From Pantoea allii (GTDB lineage: Bacteria; Pseudomonadota; Gammaproteobacteria; Enterobacterales; Enterobacteriaceae), in NCBI RefSeq assembly GCF_002307475.1, contig NZ_NTMH01000053.1, positions 1 through 64,000 on the forward strand: DNA of 64,000 bases. The letters run 5' to 3'. This document shows positions 28,741 through 37,556 of the stretch, one piece after another; the stretch's first letter is position 1, and every line of letters starts with the position of its first letter. Both the position numbers and the translations under genes were made by a program. The notes below the pieces were generated by a model. The model was not told the origin of the DNA, did no database searches, and saw only the letters and a program-made list of their open reading frames with translations.

Positions 28741-30147
28741 ATGAGCGAGCAGACGACTTCTTCGCAGGATCAATTCAAGCGAACCATGAAAGTTCGTCAT
28801 CTGGTGATGTTATCGCTGGGTGGCGTTATTGGCACCGGCCTGTTTTTTAATACCGGCTATATTATTTCCACGACAGGAGCTGCAGGCACGCTGCTGGCTT
28901 ATCTGATTGGCGCGCTGGTGGTCTGGCTCGTCATGGCCTGTCTGGGTGAGCTGTCAGTCGCCATGCCTGAAACGGGGGCGTTTCACGTGTATGCTGCCCG
29001 CTACCTGAGCCCGGCCACAGGTTATACCGTTGCCTGGCTGTACTGGCTGACCTGGACCGTGGCGTTGGGCTCGAGCCTCACGGCGGCAGGGTTCTGTATG
29101 CAGTACTGGTTTCCACACGTGCCGGTGTGGATATGGTGCCTCGTGTTCTGTATTGCCATCTATCTGCTCAACGTGATTTCCACCCGCTTCTTTGCCGAAG
29201 GGGAGTTCTGGTTTTCCATTATCAAAGTCATCACCATTGTTGCCTTTATCGTGCTGGGCGGTGCGGCGATGTTTGGCTTTATCCCCATGAAGGACGGCAC
29301 GCCTGCGCCGGGATTAAGTAATATCACGGCTCACGGCTGGCTGCCCAATGGCGTGTTGCCGATTCTCATGACCATGGTCGCGGTGAACTTTGCGTTTTCC
29401 GGCACCGAGTTAATTGGTATTGCCGCGGGTGAAACCGAAAATCCACAGAAAGTCGTGCCGCTGGCGATTCGCACCACCGTCGCGCGCCTAATCCTGTTCT
29501 TTGTCGGCACGGTCTTCGTGCTGGCGGCGCTGATCCCAATGGACCAGGCTGGTATCGTCAAAAGCCCCTTTGTATTGGTGTTTGAGAAGATCGGCATTCC
29601 GTGGGCGGCGGATATCATTAACTTTGTGATACTGACTGCCATCCTGTCGGCCGCTAACTCAGGTTTGTATGCCTCGGGCCGTATGCTGTGGTCGCTGGCC
29701 AATGAAAAGACGCTGCCGCGCGCCTTCGCCCGGGTCAACAAACGCGGCGTACCGCTGCTGGCAATCACGGTCAGTATGATAGGTGGCCTGCTGGCGCTGT
29801 TCTCCAGTGTTATCGCGCCGGATACCGTGTTTGTGGCGCTGTCTGCTATCTCTGGCTTTGCGGTGGTCGCCGTGTGGCTAAGCATCTGCGCATCGCACTA
29901 CGTTTTTCGCAGGCGTCATGTGCAACAGGGGAAATCGCTGCAGGATTTGGTGTACCGCGCGCCGCTGTATCCGCTCACTCCAGTCCTGGGCTTCCTGCTT
30001 TGCCTGCTGGCCTGTGTGGGGCTGGCATTCGATCCTTCGCAGCGCATCGCCCTGTGGTGCGGAATTCCGTTTGTGCTGTTTTGCTATGCCGCTTACCATG
30101 TCACGCACAAAAAAACACAGGCTAAGGAGGCCAGGGATGTCGCATAA
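28741..30147 (+). CDS. mmuP: S-methylmethionine permease MmuP
   Basis: A 468-residue amino-acid/polyamine/organocation permease with 12 expected membrane segments. Typical features are LGGVIGTGLFFNTGYIIS in the first segment and FSGTELIGIAAGETENPQK in the sixth-segment region. It imports S-methylmethionine for methionine salvage by MmuM. The ATG at 28741 (GGAG upstream) is preferred to that at 28732. The stop overlaps mmuM by 11 nt, so the two form one operon, with MetJ-box-like repeats just upstream. Confidence 0.93.
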   Translation: MSEQTTSSQDQFKRTMKVRHLVMLSLGGVIGTGLFFNTGYIISTTGAAGTLLAYLIGALVVWLVMACLGELSVAMPETGAFHVYAARYLSPATGYTVAWLYWLTWTVALGSSLTAAGFCMQYWFPHVPVWIWCLVFCIAIYLLNVISTRFFAEGEFWFSIIKVITIVAFIVLGGAAMFGFIPMKDGTPAPGLSNITAHGWLPNGVLPILMTMVAVNFAFSGTELIGIAAGETENPQKVVPLAIRTTVARLILFFVGTVFVLAALIPMDQAGIVKSPFVLVFEKIGIPWAADIINFVILTAILSAANSGLYASGRMLWSLANEKTLPRAFARVNKRGVPLLAITVSMIGGLLALFSSVIAPDTVFVALSAISGFAVVAVWLSICASHYVFRRRHVQQGKSLQDLVYRAPLYPLTPVLGFLLCLLACVGLAFDPSQRIALWCGIPFVLFCYAAYHVTHKKTQAKEARDVA

Positions 30148-31072
30148 TCCTGTTGCGCACGCACTACAACAGTCTGCACCGTTGATTCTGGATGGGGCGC
30201 TGGCGACCGAGCTTGAGGCCCGAGGCTGTGATCTGGCGGATGCCTTGTGGTCTGCAAAAGTATTGATGGAAAACCCTGAGCTGATTTATCAGGTGCACTA
30301 CGACTATTTTGCGGCAGGCGCGCGCTGCGCGATTACCGCCAGCTATCAGGCGACGCCGCAGGGGTTTGCGGCGCGCGGCCTGGACGAACAACAGTCTTTG
30401 GCGCTGATCGGACAAAGTGTTGAACTGGCCGCCCGCGCCCGTCGTGATTATCTGGCGACGCAGGCCGATGAAACGATCCTGCTGGTGGCCGGCTCTGTCG
30501 GACCCTACGGCGCGTTTCTGGCCGATGGTTCGGAATACCGGGGTGACTATGCGCTGCCCGAAGCCGAGATGATGGCGTTTCATCGCCCACGCATCACCGC
30601 TTTACTGGCGGCGGGCGTGGATGTGCTGGCCTGCGAAACGCTGCCCTCCTTTGCTGAAGCGCGCGCGCTGGTTGCCCTGTTAGGCGAATTTCCTGACAGC
30701 AGCGCCTGGTTCTCGTTTACGTTGCGTGATGCCGAACACATCAGCGATGGTACGCCGCTGCATGAAGTGGCCGCGTATCTGAATGCGCAGCCGCAGGTTG
30801 TCGCGATGGGGATCAACTGTATCGCGCTGGAAAGCGTTACGCCGGCCTTACAACAGCTACAGCGCCTGACAGACAAACCGCTGGTGGTGTATCCCAATTC
30901 AGGTGAGCAGTATGATGCCAGCAGTAAAACCTGGCATTCTGCCCCCTCTGGCTGCACCTTGCATGACAAGTTTACCGAGTGGCAGCAGTCCGGTGCCCGG
31001 TTAATTGGCGGCTGTTGCCGTACCTCGCCTGCAGACATCGCGGCTATTGCCCGGCATTGTCAACCGCAATAA
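30137..31072 (+). CDS. mmuM: Homocysteine S-methyltransferase MmuM
   Basis: A 311-residue enzyme with the homocysteine-methyltransferase barrel. Zinc-binding cysteines are visible in MGINCIALE and GGCCRTSP, and the start LILDGALATELEARGCDL is typical. It transfers methyl from S-methylmethionine or (R,S)-SAM to homocysteine to give methionine. The start at 30137 has AAGGAGG 7-10 nt upstream and lies inside the mmuP coding end. Length equals E. coli MmuM within a residue. Confidence 0.95.
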   Translation: MSHNPVAHALQQSAPLILDGALATELEARGCDLADALWSAKVLMENPELIYQVHYDYFAAGARCAITASYQATPQGFAARGLDEQQSLALIGQSVELAARARRDYLATQADETILLVAGSVGPYGAFLADGSEYRGDYALPEAEMMAFHRPRITALLAAGVDVLACETLPSFAEARALVALLGEFPDSSAWFSFTLRDAEHISDGTPLHEVAAYLNAQPQVVAMGINCIALESVTPALQQLQRLTDKPLVVYPNSGEQYDASSKTWHSAPSGCTLHDKFTEWQQSGARLIGGCCRTSPADIAAIARHCQPQ

Positions 31073-31080
31073 AGCAGCAG

Positions 31081-31103
31081 AATCGGGCGATGATAGCCCG
31101 ATT
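31081..31103 (+). terminator. Hairpin after mmuM
   Basis: aatcgggc and gcccgatt form an 8-bp stem with a 7-nt loop, starting 9 nt after the mmuM stop. There is no T run, so it is a weak or Rho-assisted end, or a 3' stabiliser. Confidence 0.55.
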
Positions 31104-31168
31104 GAGACAGATGAAAAGGTGGGAAGGGCGGTTTACACTGTGCTTCCTGACTTTTATCGGACCCTTCC

Positions 31169-31588
31169 ATGAAACAGCACATTTTGGCTCTCGCCGCCGC
31201 AATGCTCCTGAGCGGCTGCGCCACCATTGTTGGCAATGAAACCCAATCGGTCCTGATCGATTCGCAGCCGCCGGGCGCGCGTTTTACCGTGCAGGATGAA
31301 AACGGCCGTCCGGTTGCGGAAGGATACACGCCCAAAACCGTTATCCTGGAGAAATCCAACCACAGCTACTTTGGCAAGAAGCACTATTTGCTGATGCTGG
31401 AAAGCCCGGGCTATGTGCCGGTGACGGTACCGATTGAGGCCCGCGCCAACCTGTGGTACCTGCTGGGGAACATTCCACTGCTTGGCTTACCGGGCTGGTT
31501 ACTGGTCGATCCGTTCTATGGAGGGATGTACAACCTGGAGCCGGAGCATCCTCGTCCTTACATGAATCCGGTTGGCGCGCGCGGCTGA
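31169..31588 (+). CDS. Small lipoprotein with a PEGA-like domain
   Basis: A 139-residue protein with a lipoprotein signal (LLSGC, cysteine near residue 18) followed by ATIVGNETQSVLIDSQPPGA, the start common to PEGA-like lipoproteins (TIVxGxxQ…S.PPGA). A second conserved stretch is GYTPKTVILEKS. The C-terminal part has a hydrophobic Leu/Gly/Pro-rich segment (about residues 90-115) ending in LVDPFYGGMYNLEPE. The +2 residue is Ala, so outer-membrane sorting is expected. The function is unknown. It is convergent and directly abutting speG. Confidence 0.8.
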   Translation: MKQHILALAAAMLLSGCATIVGNETQSVLIDSQPPGARFTVQDENGRPVAEGYTPKTVILEKSNHSYFGKKHYLLMLESPGYVPVTVPIEARANLWYLLGNIPLLGLPGWLLVDPFYGGMYNLEPEHPRPYMNPVGARG

Positions 31589-32134
31589 TTACTGGGCCGT
31601 GGGTTTGACCATGCTGCCCTGGGTTTTATGCCGTTCAAGGTACTGATGCTGGAAGATACACATCCGGATCGTATTGCGGTACTCGCCATTGATGAAGAAT
31701 TCGTGTTTTAACACGCCTTCAATCTCAAAGCCGAGTTTGCTGTAGATGTGGATCGCTTTCTCGTTTTCCTGATCGACAATCAGGTAGAGCTTATACAGGT
31801 TCAGTACCGAGAAACCATAATCCATCGCCAGCCGGGCGGCCTGCGTCGCCAGGCCTTTGCCCTGATGTGTCGGATCGATGATGATCTGAAACTCGGCGCG
31901 GCGGTGGACATGGTTGATCTCCACTAATTCCACCATTCCCGCTTTTTGCCCCTCATGCTCGACGACAAAACGCCGTTCGGTCTGATCGTGAATGTGCTTG
32001 TCGTAAAGATCTGACAGCTCAACAAACGCCTCATAGGGCTCTTCGAACCAGTAGCGCATGACGCTGGCGTTATTATCCAACTGGTGCACAAAGTGCAGAT
32101 CTTCTCTTTCCAGCGGGCGGAGTCTGATGGTCAT
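31589..32134 (-). CDS. speG: Spermidine N1-acetyltransferase SpeG
   Basis: A 181-residue GNAT protein with long runs matching E. coli SpeG (RLRPLEREDL, LDNNASVMRYWFEEPYEAF, VELVEINHVHRRAEFQI). The acetyl-CoA loop is HQGKGLATQAA. It acetylates spermidine or spermine and prevents polyamine toxicity. The start has an AAGGA site. It lies only 14 bp after the ATPase gene of a peptide-type ABC operon on the same strand, a location unlike the E. coli one, so it may be cotranscribed with that transporter (inference). Confidence 0.92.
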   Translation of the reverse strand: MTIRLRPLEREDLHFVHQLDNNASVMRYWFEEPYEAFVELSDLYDKHIHDQTERRFVVEHEGQKAGMVELVEINHVHRRAEFQIIIDPTHQGKGLATQAARLAMDYGFSVLNLYKLYLIVDQENEKAIHIYSKLGFEIEGVLKHEFFINGEYRNTIRMCIFQHQYLERHKTQGSMVKPTAQ

Positions 32135-32148
32135 CGTTTTTCCTTACG

Positions 32149-32832
32149 TTAGGCTGATGCGGCAATGTGCTCAACGATCCGCCCCTGCGCCATGCGTACG
32201 GCACGGTCACACATATGGTCAATCACATCGGGATCGTGGCTGACCAGAACCATGGTCAGGCCATCCTGACGCTTGAGATCGTTAAGTAGATTGAGGATTT
32301 CAGCCTGTATTGACATATCCAGTGCTGACGTCGGCTCATCCAGCAGCAGTATTTTGGGTTGCAGCAGCAGGGCGCGAACAATCGCCACGCGCTGACGCTG
32401 GCCGCCGGACAGCTGATGAGGATAACGATCGGCTAATGCCGGGTCCAGACCCACATGGCGAAATCCGTCATGAATACGATCCGCAATGTTATCCCGCTTC
32501 AGCAGTTTTAGCGGCTCAGCCAGCGTGCGGCGCAGGCGGTGGCGAGGATGCAGGGACGCGTAAGGGTCCTGAAACACCATCTGCACTTCCTGACGCAGCG
32601 CACCGGTAAAGGTGTTGCCCGGCAGCACCGGATGTCCCGCCAGCTGCATCTCCCCCTGCCAGTGGGGATTCAGCCCCGCCATGACCCACAGCAGCGACGA
32701 TTTACCACAGCCGGACGGGCCGACCAGGCCAAAGCACTCACCGGCGTTCACCTGAAGATTCACGTCGTGCACCACGGTGCGAAGATCGTAACCCTGTTTG
32801 TGTGACACGCTGAGGTTATGCAGATTAATCAT
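32149..32832 (-). CDS. Peptide/nickel-type ABC transporter ATPase (DppF/OppF type)
   Basis: A 227-residue ATPase with Walker A GPSGCGKSS, signature LSGGQRQRVAIVRAL, Walker B ILLLDEPTSALD and switch histidine LVSHDPDV. It is shorter than the usual 300 or more residues of OppF/DppF and lacks the C-terminal oligopeptide domain, resembling the compact DdpF/NikE class. The ATG at 32832 overlaps the preceding ATPase by 8 nt. It pairs with that protein to power the transporter. Confidence 0.88.
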   Translation of the reverse strand: MINLHNLSVSHKQGYDLRTVVHDVNLQVNAGECFGLVGPSGCGKSSLLWVMAGLNPHWQGEMQLAGHPVLPGNTFTGALRQEVQMVFQDPYASLHPRHRLRRTLAEPLKLLKRDNIADRIHDGFRHVGLDPALADRYPHQLSGGQRQRVAIVRALLLQPKILLLDEPTSALDMSIQAEILNLLNDLKRQDGLTMVLVSHDPDVIDHMCDRAVRMAQGRIVEHIAASA

Positions 32833-33655
32833 CGTTGTTGGCCTCCAGCGCTGCACGGTCCAGCACCGGCAGCAGTTGTCCATGTGTCGCTTTACTGGGA
32901 CGGCATGACCACAGCGTGCGGGTGTAAGGATGTGTCGCCTGAGGCAGGTCGGCAGCAGGCAGCGTATCCAGTACCCGGCCTTTGTACATCACCATCACGC
33001 GCTCGCAGTGTTCTGACACCTGTTGCAGATCGTGGCTGATCAGCAGCAGGCCCATATTGCGGGATTCAACCAGTTGGCGGATCAGCGCCAGCACCTGATC
33101 GCGCATGGCGTGATCCAGCGCGGAGGTAGGCTCATCGGCAATCAAAAAGGCAGGATCGGTAATCAGGGCGATCGCCAGCATCACGCGCTGGCCCATTCCG
33201 CCTGAAAGCTGGTGCGGATAAAACTGCATCAGCGCACGCGGGTCCGGCAAACCCACCGCGTTGAGCATATCGCAGACTTTTTCTTTCCGTTCTGCACGGC
33301 TCAGACGGCGGTGCAGAATCAGCGGTTCTTCAACCTGCCAGCCGATCGTCCGCGCCGGATTCAGCGCATACTTGGGGTCCTGCATCACCATGGCCACCCG
33401 ATCGCCACGAAGCTTACTCCAGCTACGTTCATTCAGGGTCAGGGCATTTTCACCGGCGACCTGCAGCTGGCTGGCGTGCAGATGCAGCGATGGCGACAGT
33501 AACCCCATCAAGGTGCGCGCAGTGAGTGATTTGCCGGAACCGGACTCACCGACCAGCGCCACGCGCTCACGTCCGATGGCGAAGCTGATATTATCCACCA
33601 GCGTCGCGTCGTCGCTGCGGATGCTCAGCGACTCTACAAGAATGTTATTTTGCAT
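32825..33655 (-). CDS. Peptide/nickel-type ABC transporter ATPase (DppD/OppD type)
   Basis: A 276-residue ATPase with Walker A GESGSGKSLT, signature LSGGMGQRVMLAIAL (Gly in place of the usual Arg/Lys after GGM), Walker B FLIADEPTSALD and a C-terminal HPYTRTLW segment typical of the oligo/dipeptide family. The cysteine-rich iron-sulfur segment of DppD is not seen, though the C terminus is short. The ATG at 33655 overlaps the permease gene by 11 nt. Confidence 0.88.
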   Translation of the reverse strand: MQNNILVESLSIRSDDATLVDNISFAIGRERVALVGESGSGKSLTARTLMGLLSPSLHLHASQLQVAGENALTLNERSWSKLRGDRVAMVMQDPKYALNPARTIGWQVEEPLILHRRLSRAERKEKVCDMLNAVGLPDPRALMQFYPHQLSGGMGQRVMLAIALITDPAFLIADEPTSALDHAMRDQVLALIRQLVESRNMGLLLISHDLQQVSEHCERVMVMYKGRVLDTLPAADLPQATHPYTRTLWSCRPSKATHGQLLPVLDRAALEANNDD

Positions 33656-34502
33656 GTCGGGTATCCAGTCGGTCACGCAGGCCATCGCCTGTCAGATTAA
33701 AGGCCAGGCTGGCAAACAGAATGGCCGCGCCGGGCGCGGCAGCCACCCACCACTGGTCAAAAATCACCTTACTGCCTTCTGCCACCATGGAACCCCACTC
33801 GGCGGTAGGCGGTTGCACGCCCATGCCCAGGAAGCCCAGTCCGGCTGCGGCGAGGATAATCCCGCCCAGGCTGAGTGCGGCACGCACCACCGCCGTGGGC
33901 AGGCACAGTGGCAGAATATGGCCGAACATCAGGCGAAAACCGGTAATTCCCTGCATACGGGCGGCGGCCAGATAGTCACTGCGCCGCAGGGACAGCGTTT
34001 CGGCTCGCGCCTGACGGGCAAACGGCGGCCAACTGGTCAGCGCCAGCGCCAGCGCGCCGTTCATCAGTCCCGGCCCCATTATCGCGACCAGCGCCAGTGC
34101 AATCACCAGATTGGGCAGCGACAGAAAAATATCGGTAATGCGCATTAACACGCGCTCGGTCCAGCCGCCTACATAACCGGCGGTAATCCCCACCAGTAAG
34201 CCGACCGGAATGGTCAGGATCAGAATTAACGAGACCAGCAGCAGCGTAGGACGCGCGCCATAAATCACCCGGGACAGCAGGTCGCGGCCAAAACCGTCGG
34301 TACCAAACCAGTGTGCAGCCGAAGGCGGCAGCAACCGACTGGAGATGGTTTGCAGATTCGGATCGTACGGCGCGATCAGCGGGGCCAGCAGTGCCATCAG
34401 AATGACAATAGCCACCAGCGTTAACCCAATGGTTAACGAGGTAATCCGGCGGCGACTGCGGCGTGGTCGCACCGTTTCAAGTTCAGTGAGTTGTTGCGTC
34501 AT
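33645..34502 (-). CDS. Peptide/nickel-type ABC permease (DppC/OppC type)
   Basis: A 285-residue inner-membrane permease with an N-terminal OppC extension (PYDPNLQTISSRLLPPSAAHWFGTDGFGRDLLSRV is the conserved entry, read as one stretch) and the EAA loop AARMQGITGFRLMFGHILPL. Five to six membrane segments are expected. The start overlaps the upstream permease by 4 nt (ATGA), showing translational coupling. Substrate class is peptides or small related compounds. Confidence 0.9.
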   Translation of the reverse strand: MTQQLTELETVRPRRSRRRITSLTIGLTLVAIVILMALLAPLIAPYDPNLQTISSRLLPPSAAHWFGTDGFGRDLLSRVIYGARPTLLLVSLILILTIPVGLLVGITAGYVGGWTERVLMRITDIFLSLPNLVIALALVAIMGPGLMNGALALALTSWPPFARQARAETLSLRRSDYLAAARMQGITGFRLMFGHILPLCLPTAVVRAALSLGGIILAAAGLGFLGMGVQPPTAEWGSMVAEGSKVIFDQWWVAAAPGAAILFASLAFNLTGDGLRDRLDTRHAK

Positions 34503-35551
34503 CGTGTTCTCGGGTCGGTTAACCAGGTAAGGGCATCCGCCAGCGCGTTAATCAGGATAAAGCAGCCGCCGATCAGTAAGGTGGCACCTAAAATCGCCGG
34601 CACATCGCCAGAGAAAAGCGCATTGGTCATGTAGCGTCCCACGCCGGGCCAGGCAAACACGGTTTCCGTCAGGACCGAGCCTTCCAGCAGCGTGGCGTAA
34701 GAGAGGGCAATCACGGTAATCAACGTGCCGAGCACGTTAGGGAAGATATGACGCAGCAGAATACGCACCCGGCCCGCGCCTTTAGCACGCGCCAGCACCA
34801 CATACTCTTTGCTGCTCTCTTCCAGCAGCGCGGCGCGCAGCAACCGTGTAATGCCTGCCATCGCCAGCAGACCCAGGATCACTACCGGTAACCATAAGTG
34901 CGCTACGGCGTTCCAGAATATCTCCCGGTCACCTGACAGCCAGCTGTCAATCAGCACGAAGCCGGTTTTCGGCTCCAGCGTATAGGCCCAGATATCATCC
35001 AGTCGCCCCGGCCCGGCAGACCAGTGCAGCACCGCATAAAACAGCAACAGGCCCAGCAGGCCCAGCCAGAAGACCGGCACGGAGTAACCCAGCAGAGAGA
35101 TAAAACGGGCGACGTTATCAATCACGCTGCCGGGTTTCCAGGCGGCCAGCAGTGCCAGCAAAACGCCAAACACCACGGCAAAAATCATCGCGCAGGTGGC
35201 CAGCTCAATGGTTGCCGGAAACGTCTGGAGCAGGTCGCTGCTGACCGGCTGGTTGGTCAGACGGGAAACCCCAAGGTCGCCGCGCAACAGATGCTCGACG
35301 TAGTGCCAGAACTGCATCAGTACCGGTTGATCCAGCCCAAGGTCGTGACGCACCTGCGCATAGGTCGCTTCGCTGGCATGATCGCCTGCTATCTGCTGTA
35401 CCGGATCGATAGGGGACAGATGCGACAGCATAAAGGTGAACGCCAGTAACCCCAGCAGGGTGATCACCAGCGACAGTAAGCCTGATGAAAGGCGGCCAAC
35501 GCGCCGCCAAATATGCCGGGAGGACCCGGCAGAAGAGGCAGAGTGTGCCAT
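34499..35551 (-). CDS. Peptide/nickel-type ABC permease (DppB/OppB type)
   Basis: A 350-residue permease with the family entry (LLGLLAFTFMLSHLSPIDPV) and the EAA loop (ARAKGAGRVRILLRHIFPNV). The segment GPGRLDDIWAYTLEPKTGFV in the large loop is a usual feature of this branch. It follows the substrate-binding gene with a 1-nt TAATG overlap and is coupled to the next permease by ATGA. Confidence 0.9.
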   Translation of the reverse strand: MAHSASSAGSSRHIWRRVGRLSSGLLSLVITLLGLLAFTFMLSHLSPIDPVQQIAGDHASEATYAQVRHDLGLDQPVLMQFWHYVEHLLRGDLGVSRLTNQPVSSDLLQTFPATIELATCAMIFAVVFGVLLALLAAWKPGSVIDNVARFISLLGYSVPVFWLGLLGLLLFYAVLHWSAGPGRLDDIWAYTLEPKTGFVLIDSWLSGDREIFWNAVAHLWLPVVILGLLAMAGITRLLRAALLEESSKEYVVLARAKGAGRVRILLRHIFPNVLGTLITVIALSYATLLEGSVLTETVFAWPGVGRYMTNALFSGDVPAILGATLLIGGCFILINALADALTWLTDPRTR

Positions 35552-37125
35552 TACTTCGTAACCTGCGAATAGTAAACCATGTCCGGGTTGATGCCCTGAA
35601 CGTAGCCCTTGAGATTGTCGCGCAGGGCGATAAGGTTTTTCGCCTGCAGGCCAATCACATAAGGGGAGCTTTTCAGCACTTCACGCTGCATGGCCTGGTA
35701 GAGCGCAACGCGTTTTTTCGGATCGCTCTCGGCGGTCGCCGCCAGAACCTGCTTGTTCAGCTCCGGGATATGCCAGTCGGAACGGTAAGCAATCGTCTTG
35801 CTGCCATCTTCCGGGTTATAGGCAAAGGACGCGGCGTTGGTATTGGGATCAAAGTAGTCCGCGCCCCAGGCATTCAGCGTGCCTTCGTAGTTATGCGCTT
35901 TTACGCGCGTCGAGACTTCAGAACTGAGCCCCGGTAACACGTCGACTTTCACGCCGCCCTTGGCAAAGCTGCCCTGCAGGGCCTGCGCGATGTCGAGGTA
36001 AGGTGGCTGATTGCTGGTGGACAGGGTGAAGCTGACGTTGGTCAGGCCCGCTTTTTTCAGAATCGCTTTCGCTTTTTCAGGATCGTAACTGTAAGGCGTA
36101 TCGTTCAGCGCACCGAGAAAACCTTTCGGCAGAAATGTTTGGTGAACATCGAACTGTCCTTTCAGCAACTGACCGGCAATGCCTTTATAGTCGAACAGGT
36201 AACGTGCCGCTTCCCAGAAGGCGGGGTTTTTAAGCGCGGCATTGTTTTTGTTGCCCACGTTGAACTGGATGTAATACAGCGAGGCCATCGGAAAGGCTTC
36301 GGTGGTCACGCCGCTTTTGCCTTTGAGCGAGGCGATCTGGTCTGCGCCCAGATTACGGGCAATGTCCGCATCACCCTGCTCAAGCAGTAAACGACGGGCA
36401 GCCGGTTCCGGCACGTTCTTAATCAGAATATTTTTGATCTTTGGCGCACCCGCCGGCGACGTCGGGTTGGCGGTCAGGATAACGGCCTGGTGCATGACTA
36501 CCTTGCGGATCTGGTACGGGCCGCTCCCGGCGGAATTGGTCGCCAGCCAGCCGTTGCCAAAATCGCCTTTGGTGGCATGTGCCGTCACGGTCTTTTCATC
36601 CACAATGGAGGAGACCGGGGCAGAGAGCAGGCTCAGTACGTAGGCCGGGCTGACGTCGGCAGTCCAGCTGATTTGCACATGGTCGTCATCGACCTTTTTA
36701 AGGAAGCCATCCACGTTATCTTTGTTCCAGCCAAGCTGGGTAAGAATAAAGGAGGGATCAAGATTCAGTTTCACAACACGGCCCAGCGAGAAGATCACAT
36801 CTTCCGGACGCAGCGGGTTACCGCTGGAAAACGTCGCGCCTTTACGTAACGCAAACGTCAGGCTGCGGTTGTCACTGCCTGGCTGCCAGGAGGTTGCCAG
36901 CGTCGGTTTTAAGTCGGTCGGATTTTGCGGATCGGACTGAACGAGGCGCTGATAAATGTTGGTAAAAGCCTGTACGCTGGTGAGTTCAAATCCTTTAGCC
37001 GGATCGAAGCTGTCGGCATCGTCGGTCGACTGAACCACGACCAGCGTGTCTTTCGGTGTGGCAGCGTTTACGCTAAAGGCGGTGGCCAGTGACAAGGCCA
37101 GTAGTGATGGAATTATTTTTTTCAT
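35551..37125 (-). CDS. Peptide-type ABC substrate-binding protein (SBP family 5)
   Basis: A 524-residue periplasmic protein with a Sec signal (MKKIIPSLLALSLATAFSVNA) and the DppA/OppA fold: DSFDPAKGFELTSVQAFTNIYQRL, LATSWQPGSDNRSLTFALRKGATFSSG and GNGWLATNSAGSGPYQI. It heads the five-gene operon and determines the substrate, which cannot be read here (peptide, opine, polyamine conjugate or similar). The start at 37125 has an AAGGA site; the upstream in-frame start would add 16 residues that disrupt the signal peptide. Confidence 0.9.
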   Translation of the reverse strand: MKKIIPSLLALSLATAFSVNAATPKDTLVVVQSTDDADSFDPAKGFELTSVQAFTNIYQRLVQSDPQNPTDLKPTLATSWQPGSDNRSLTFALRKGATFSSGNPLRPEDVIFSLGRVVKLNLDPSFILTQLGWNKDNVDGFLKKVDDDHVQISWTADVSPAYVLSLLSAPVSSIVDEKTVTAHATKGDFGNGWLATNSAGSGPYQIRKVVMHQAVILTANPTSPAGAPKIKNILIKNVPEPAARRLLLEQGDADIARNLGADQIASLKGKSGVTTEAFPMASLYYIQFNVGNKNNAALKNPAFWEAARYLFDYKGIAGQLLKGQFDVHQTFLPKGFLGALNDTPYSYDPEKAKAILKKAGLTNVSFTLSTSNQPPYLDIAQALQGSFAKGGVKVDVLPGLSSEVSTRVKAHNYEGTLNAWGADYFDPNTNAASFAYNPEDGSKTIAYRSDWHIPELNKQVLAATAESDPKKRVALYQAMQREVLKSSPYVIGLQAKNLIALRDNLKGYVQGINPDMVYYSQVTK

Positions 37126-37311
37126 GGAAAATCCTTGCCTGAGAAAGTAACGCGAGTGTACGAAAGGGCTCATGCAAAGAATAGTCCATTATGGGCTAAT
37201 GATATGCAAAAAAGTTATAACCAATGCAGGACGGTTATAAGACGAAATGAAAATCGCAGGGTGTAACAGAAACGATTAATAAACGAAACGCCGGTTAAAC
37301 GGCTATTTTCC

Positions 37312-37339
37312 TTTACCCGCCGGGTGCGGCGTTTATACT
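37312..37339 (+). promoter_or_regulatory. Candidate sigma-70 promoter for mgtB leader
   Basis: tttacc (37312) and tatact (37334) are 16 bp apart, a fair -35/-10 pair. A small palindrome (acccg-c-cgggt) lies between them. Transcription from here would give a leader of about 430 nt before mgtB. No convincing PhoP box with the right spacing was found. Confidence 0.5.
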
Positions 37340-37367
37340 ACGTCAAAATAGTTGCAGGAGTCATACA

Positions 37368-37409
37368 TTGGACAGTCACCCTAAATACGATTTAACTCCG
37401 GCAAGCTAA
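37368..37409 (+). CDS. Putative leader peptide 1 of mgtB (TTG start)
   Basis: A 13-codon ORF beginning with TTG, 7 nt after AGGAG, encoding MDSHPKYDLTPAS. Its last codons form the 5' arm of a stem (ggcaagc at 37400, gcttgcc at 37422). Position and size recall the first of the two leader ORFs (mgtM) of Salmonella mgtCBR, but sequence identity with it is not claimed. It could equally be chance. Confidence 0.4.
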   Translation: MDSHPKYDLTPAS

Positions 37410-37468
37410 CTGCATTTCGCTGCTTGCCACCTGGCGGGCAGCAATCCCCTCTGTAGGTTTCGATTGCT
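37400..37468 (+). promoter_or_regulatory. Leader stem-loops between the two putative leader ORFs
   Basis: Two perfect 7-bp stems occur in series: ggcaagc (37400)/gcttgcc (37422) and agcaatc (37440)/gattgct (37462). The first overlaps the stop region of leader ORF 1. Together with the downstream hairpin on leader ORF 2 they give a leader able to fold differently depending on ribosome position. Confidence 0.5.
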
Positions 37469-37508
37469 CTCCTTAAAATAAACGCTGTAGTCACCGCGAG
37501 AGCACGCT

Positions 37509-37556
37509 ATGTTGATGTATATTCTGGCACTTTTTCCTCCGCCTCGACAGGCGTAG
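37509..37556 (+). CDS. Putative proline-rich leader peptide 2 of mgtB
   Basis: A 15-codon ORF encoding MLMYILALFPPPRQA, with a weak gcgagag site upstream. Its three consecutive proline codons overlap a 5-bp hairpin (cgcct-cgac-aggcg, 37540-37553). Salmonella mgtA and mgtC leaders have proline-rich peptides (mgtL, mgtP) whose slow translation turns on transcription into the coding region; the arrangement here looks like the same device in front of mgtB. Too short for ordinary gene finding. Confidence 0.6.
   Translation: MLMYILALFPPPRQA

Noticed and set aside
33261..34148. Plus-strand 295-codon frame opposite the ABC transporter genes
   Set aside because: Antisense to overlapping OppD/OppC-type genes with clear motifs; no domain of its own.
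37200..37340. PhoP box upstream of mgtB
   Set aside because: Several gtta-type half sites exist, but none has a second half with the 5-bp spacer and proper distance to the -10 element.
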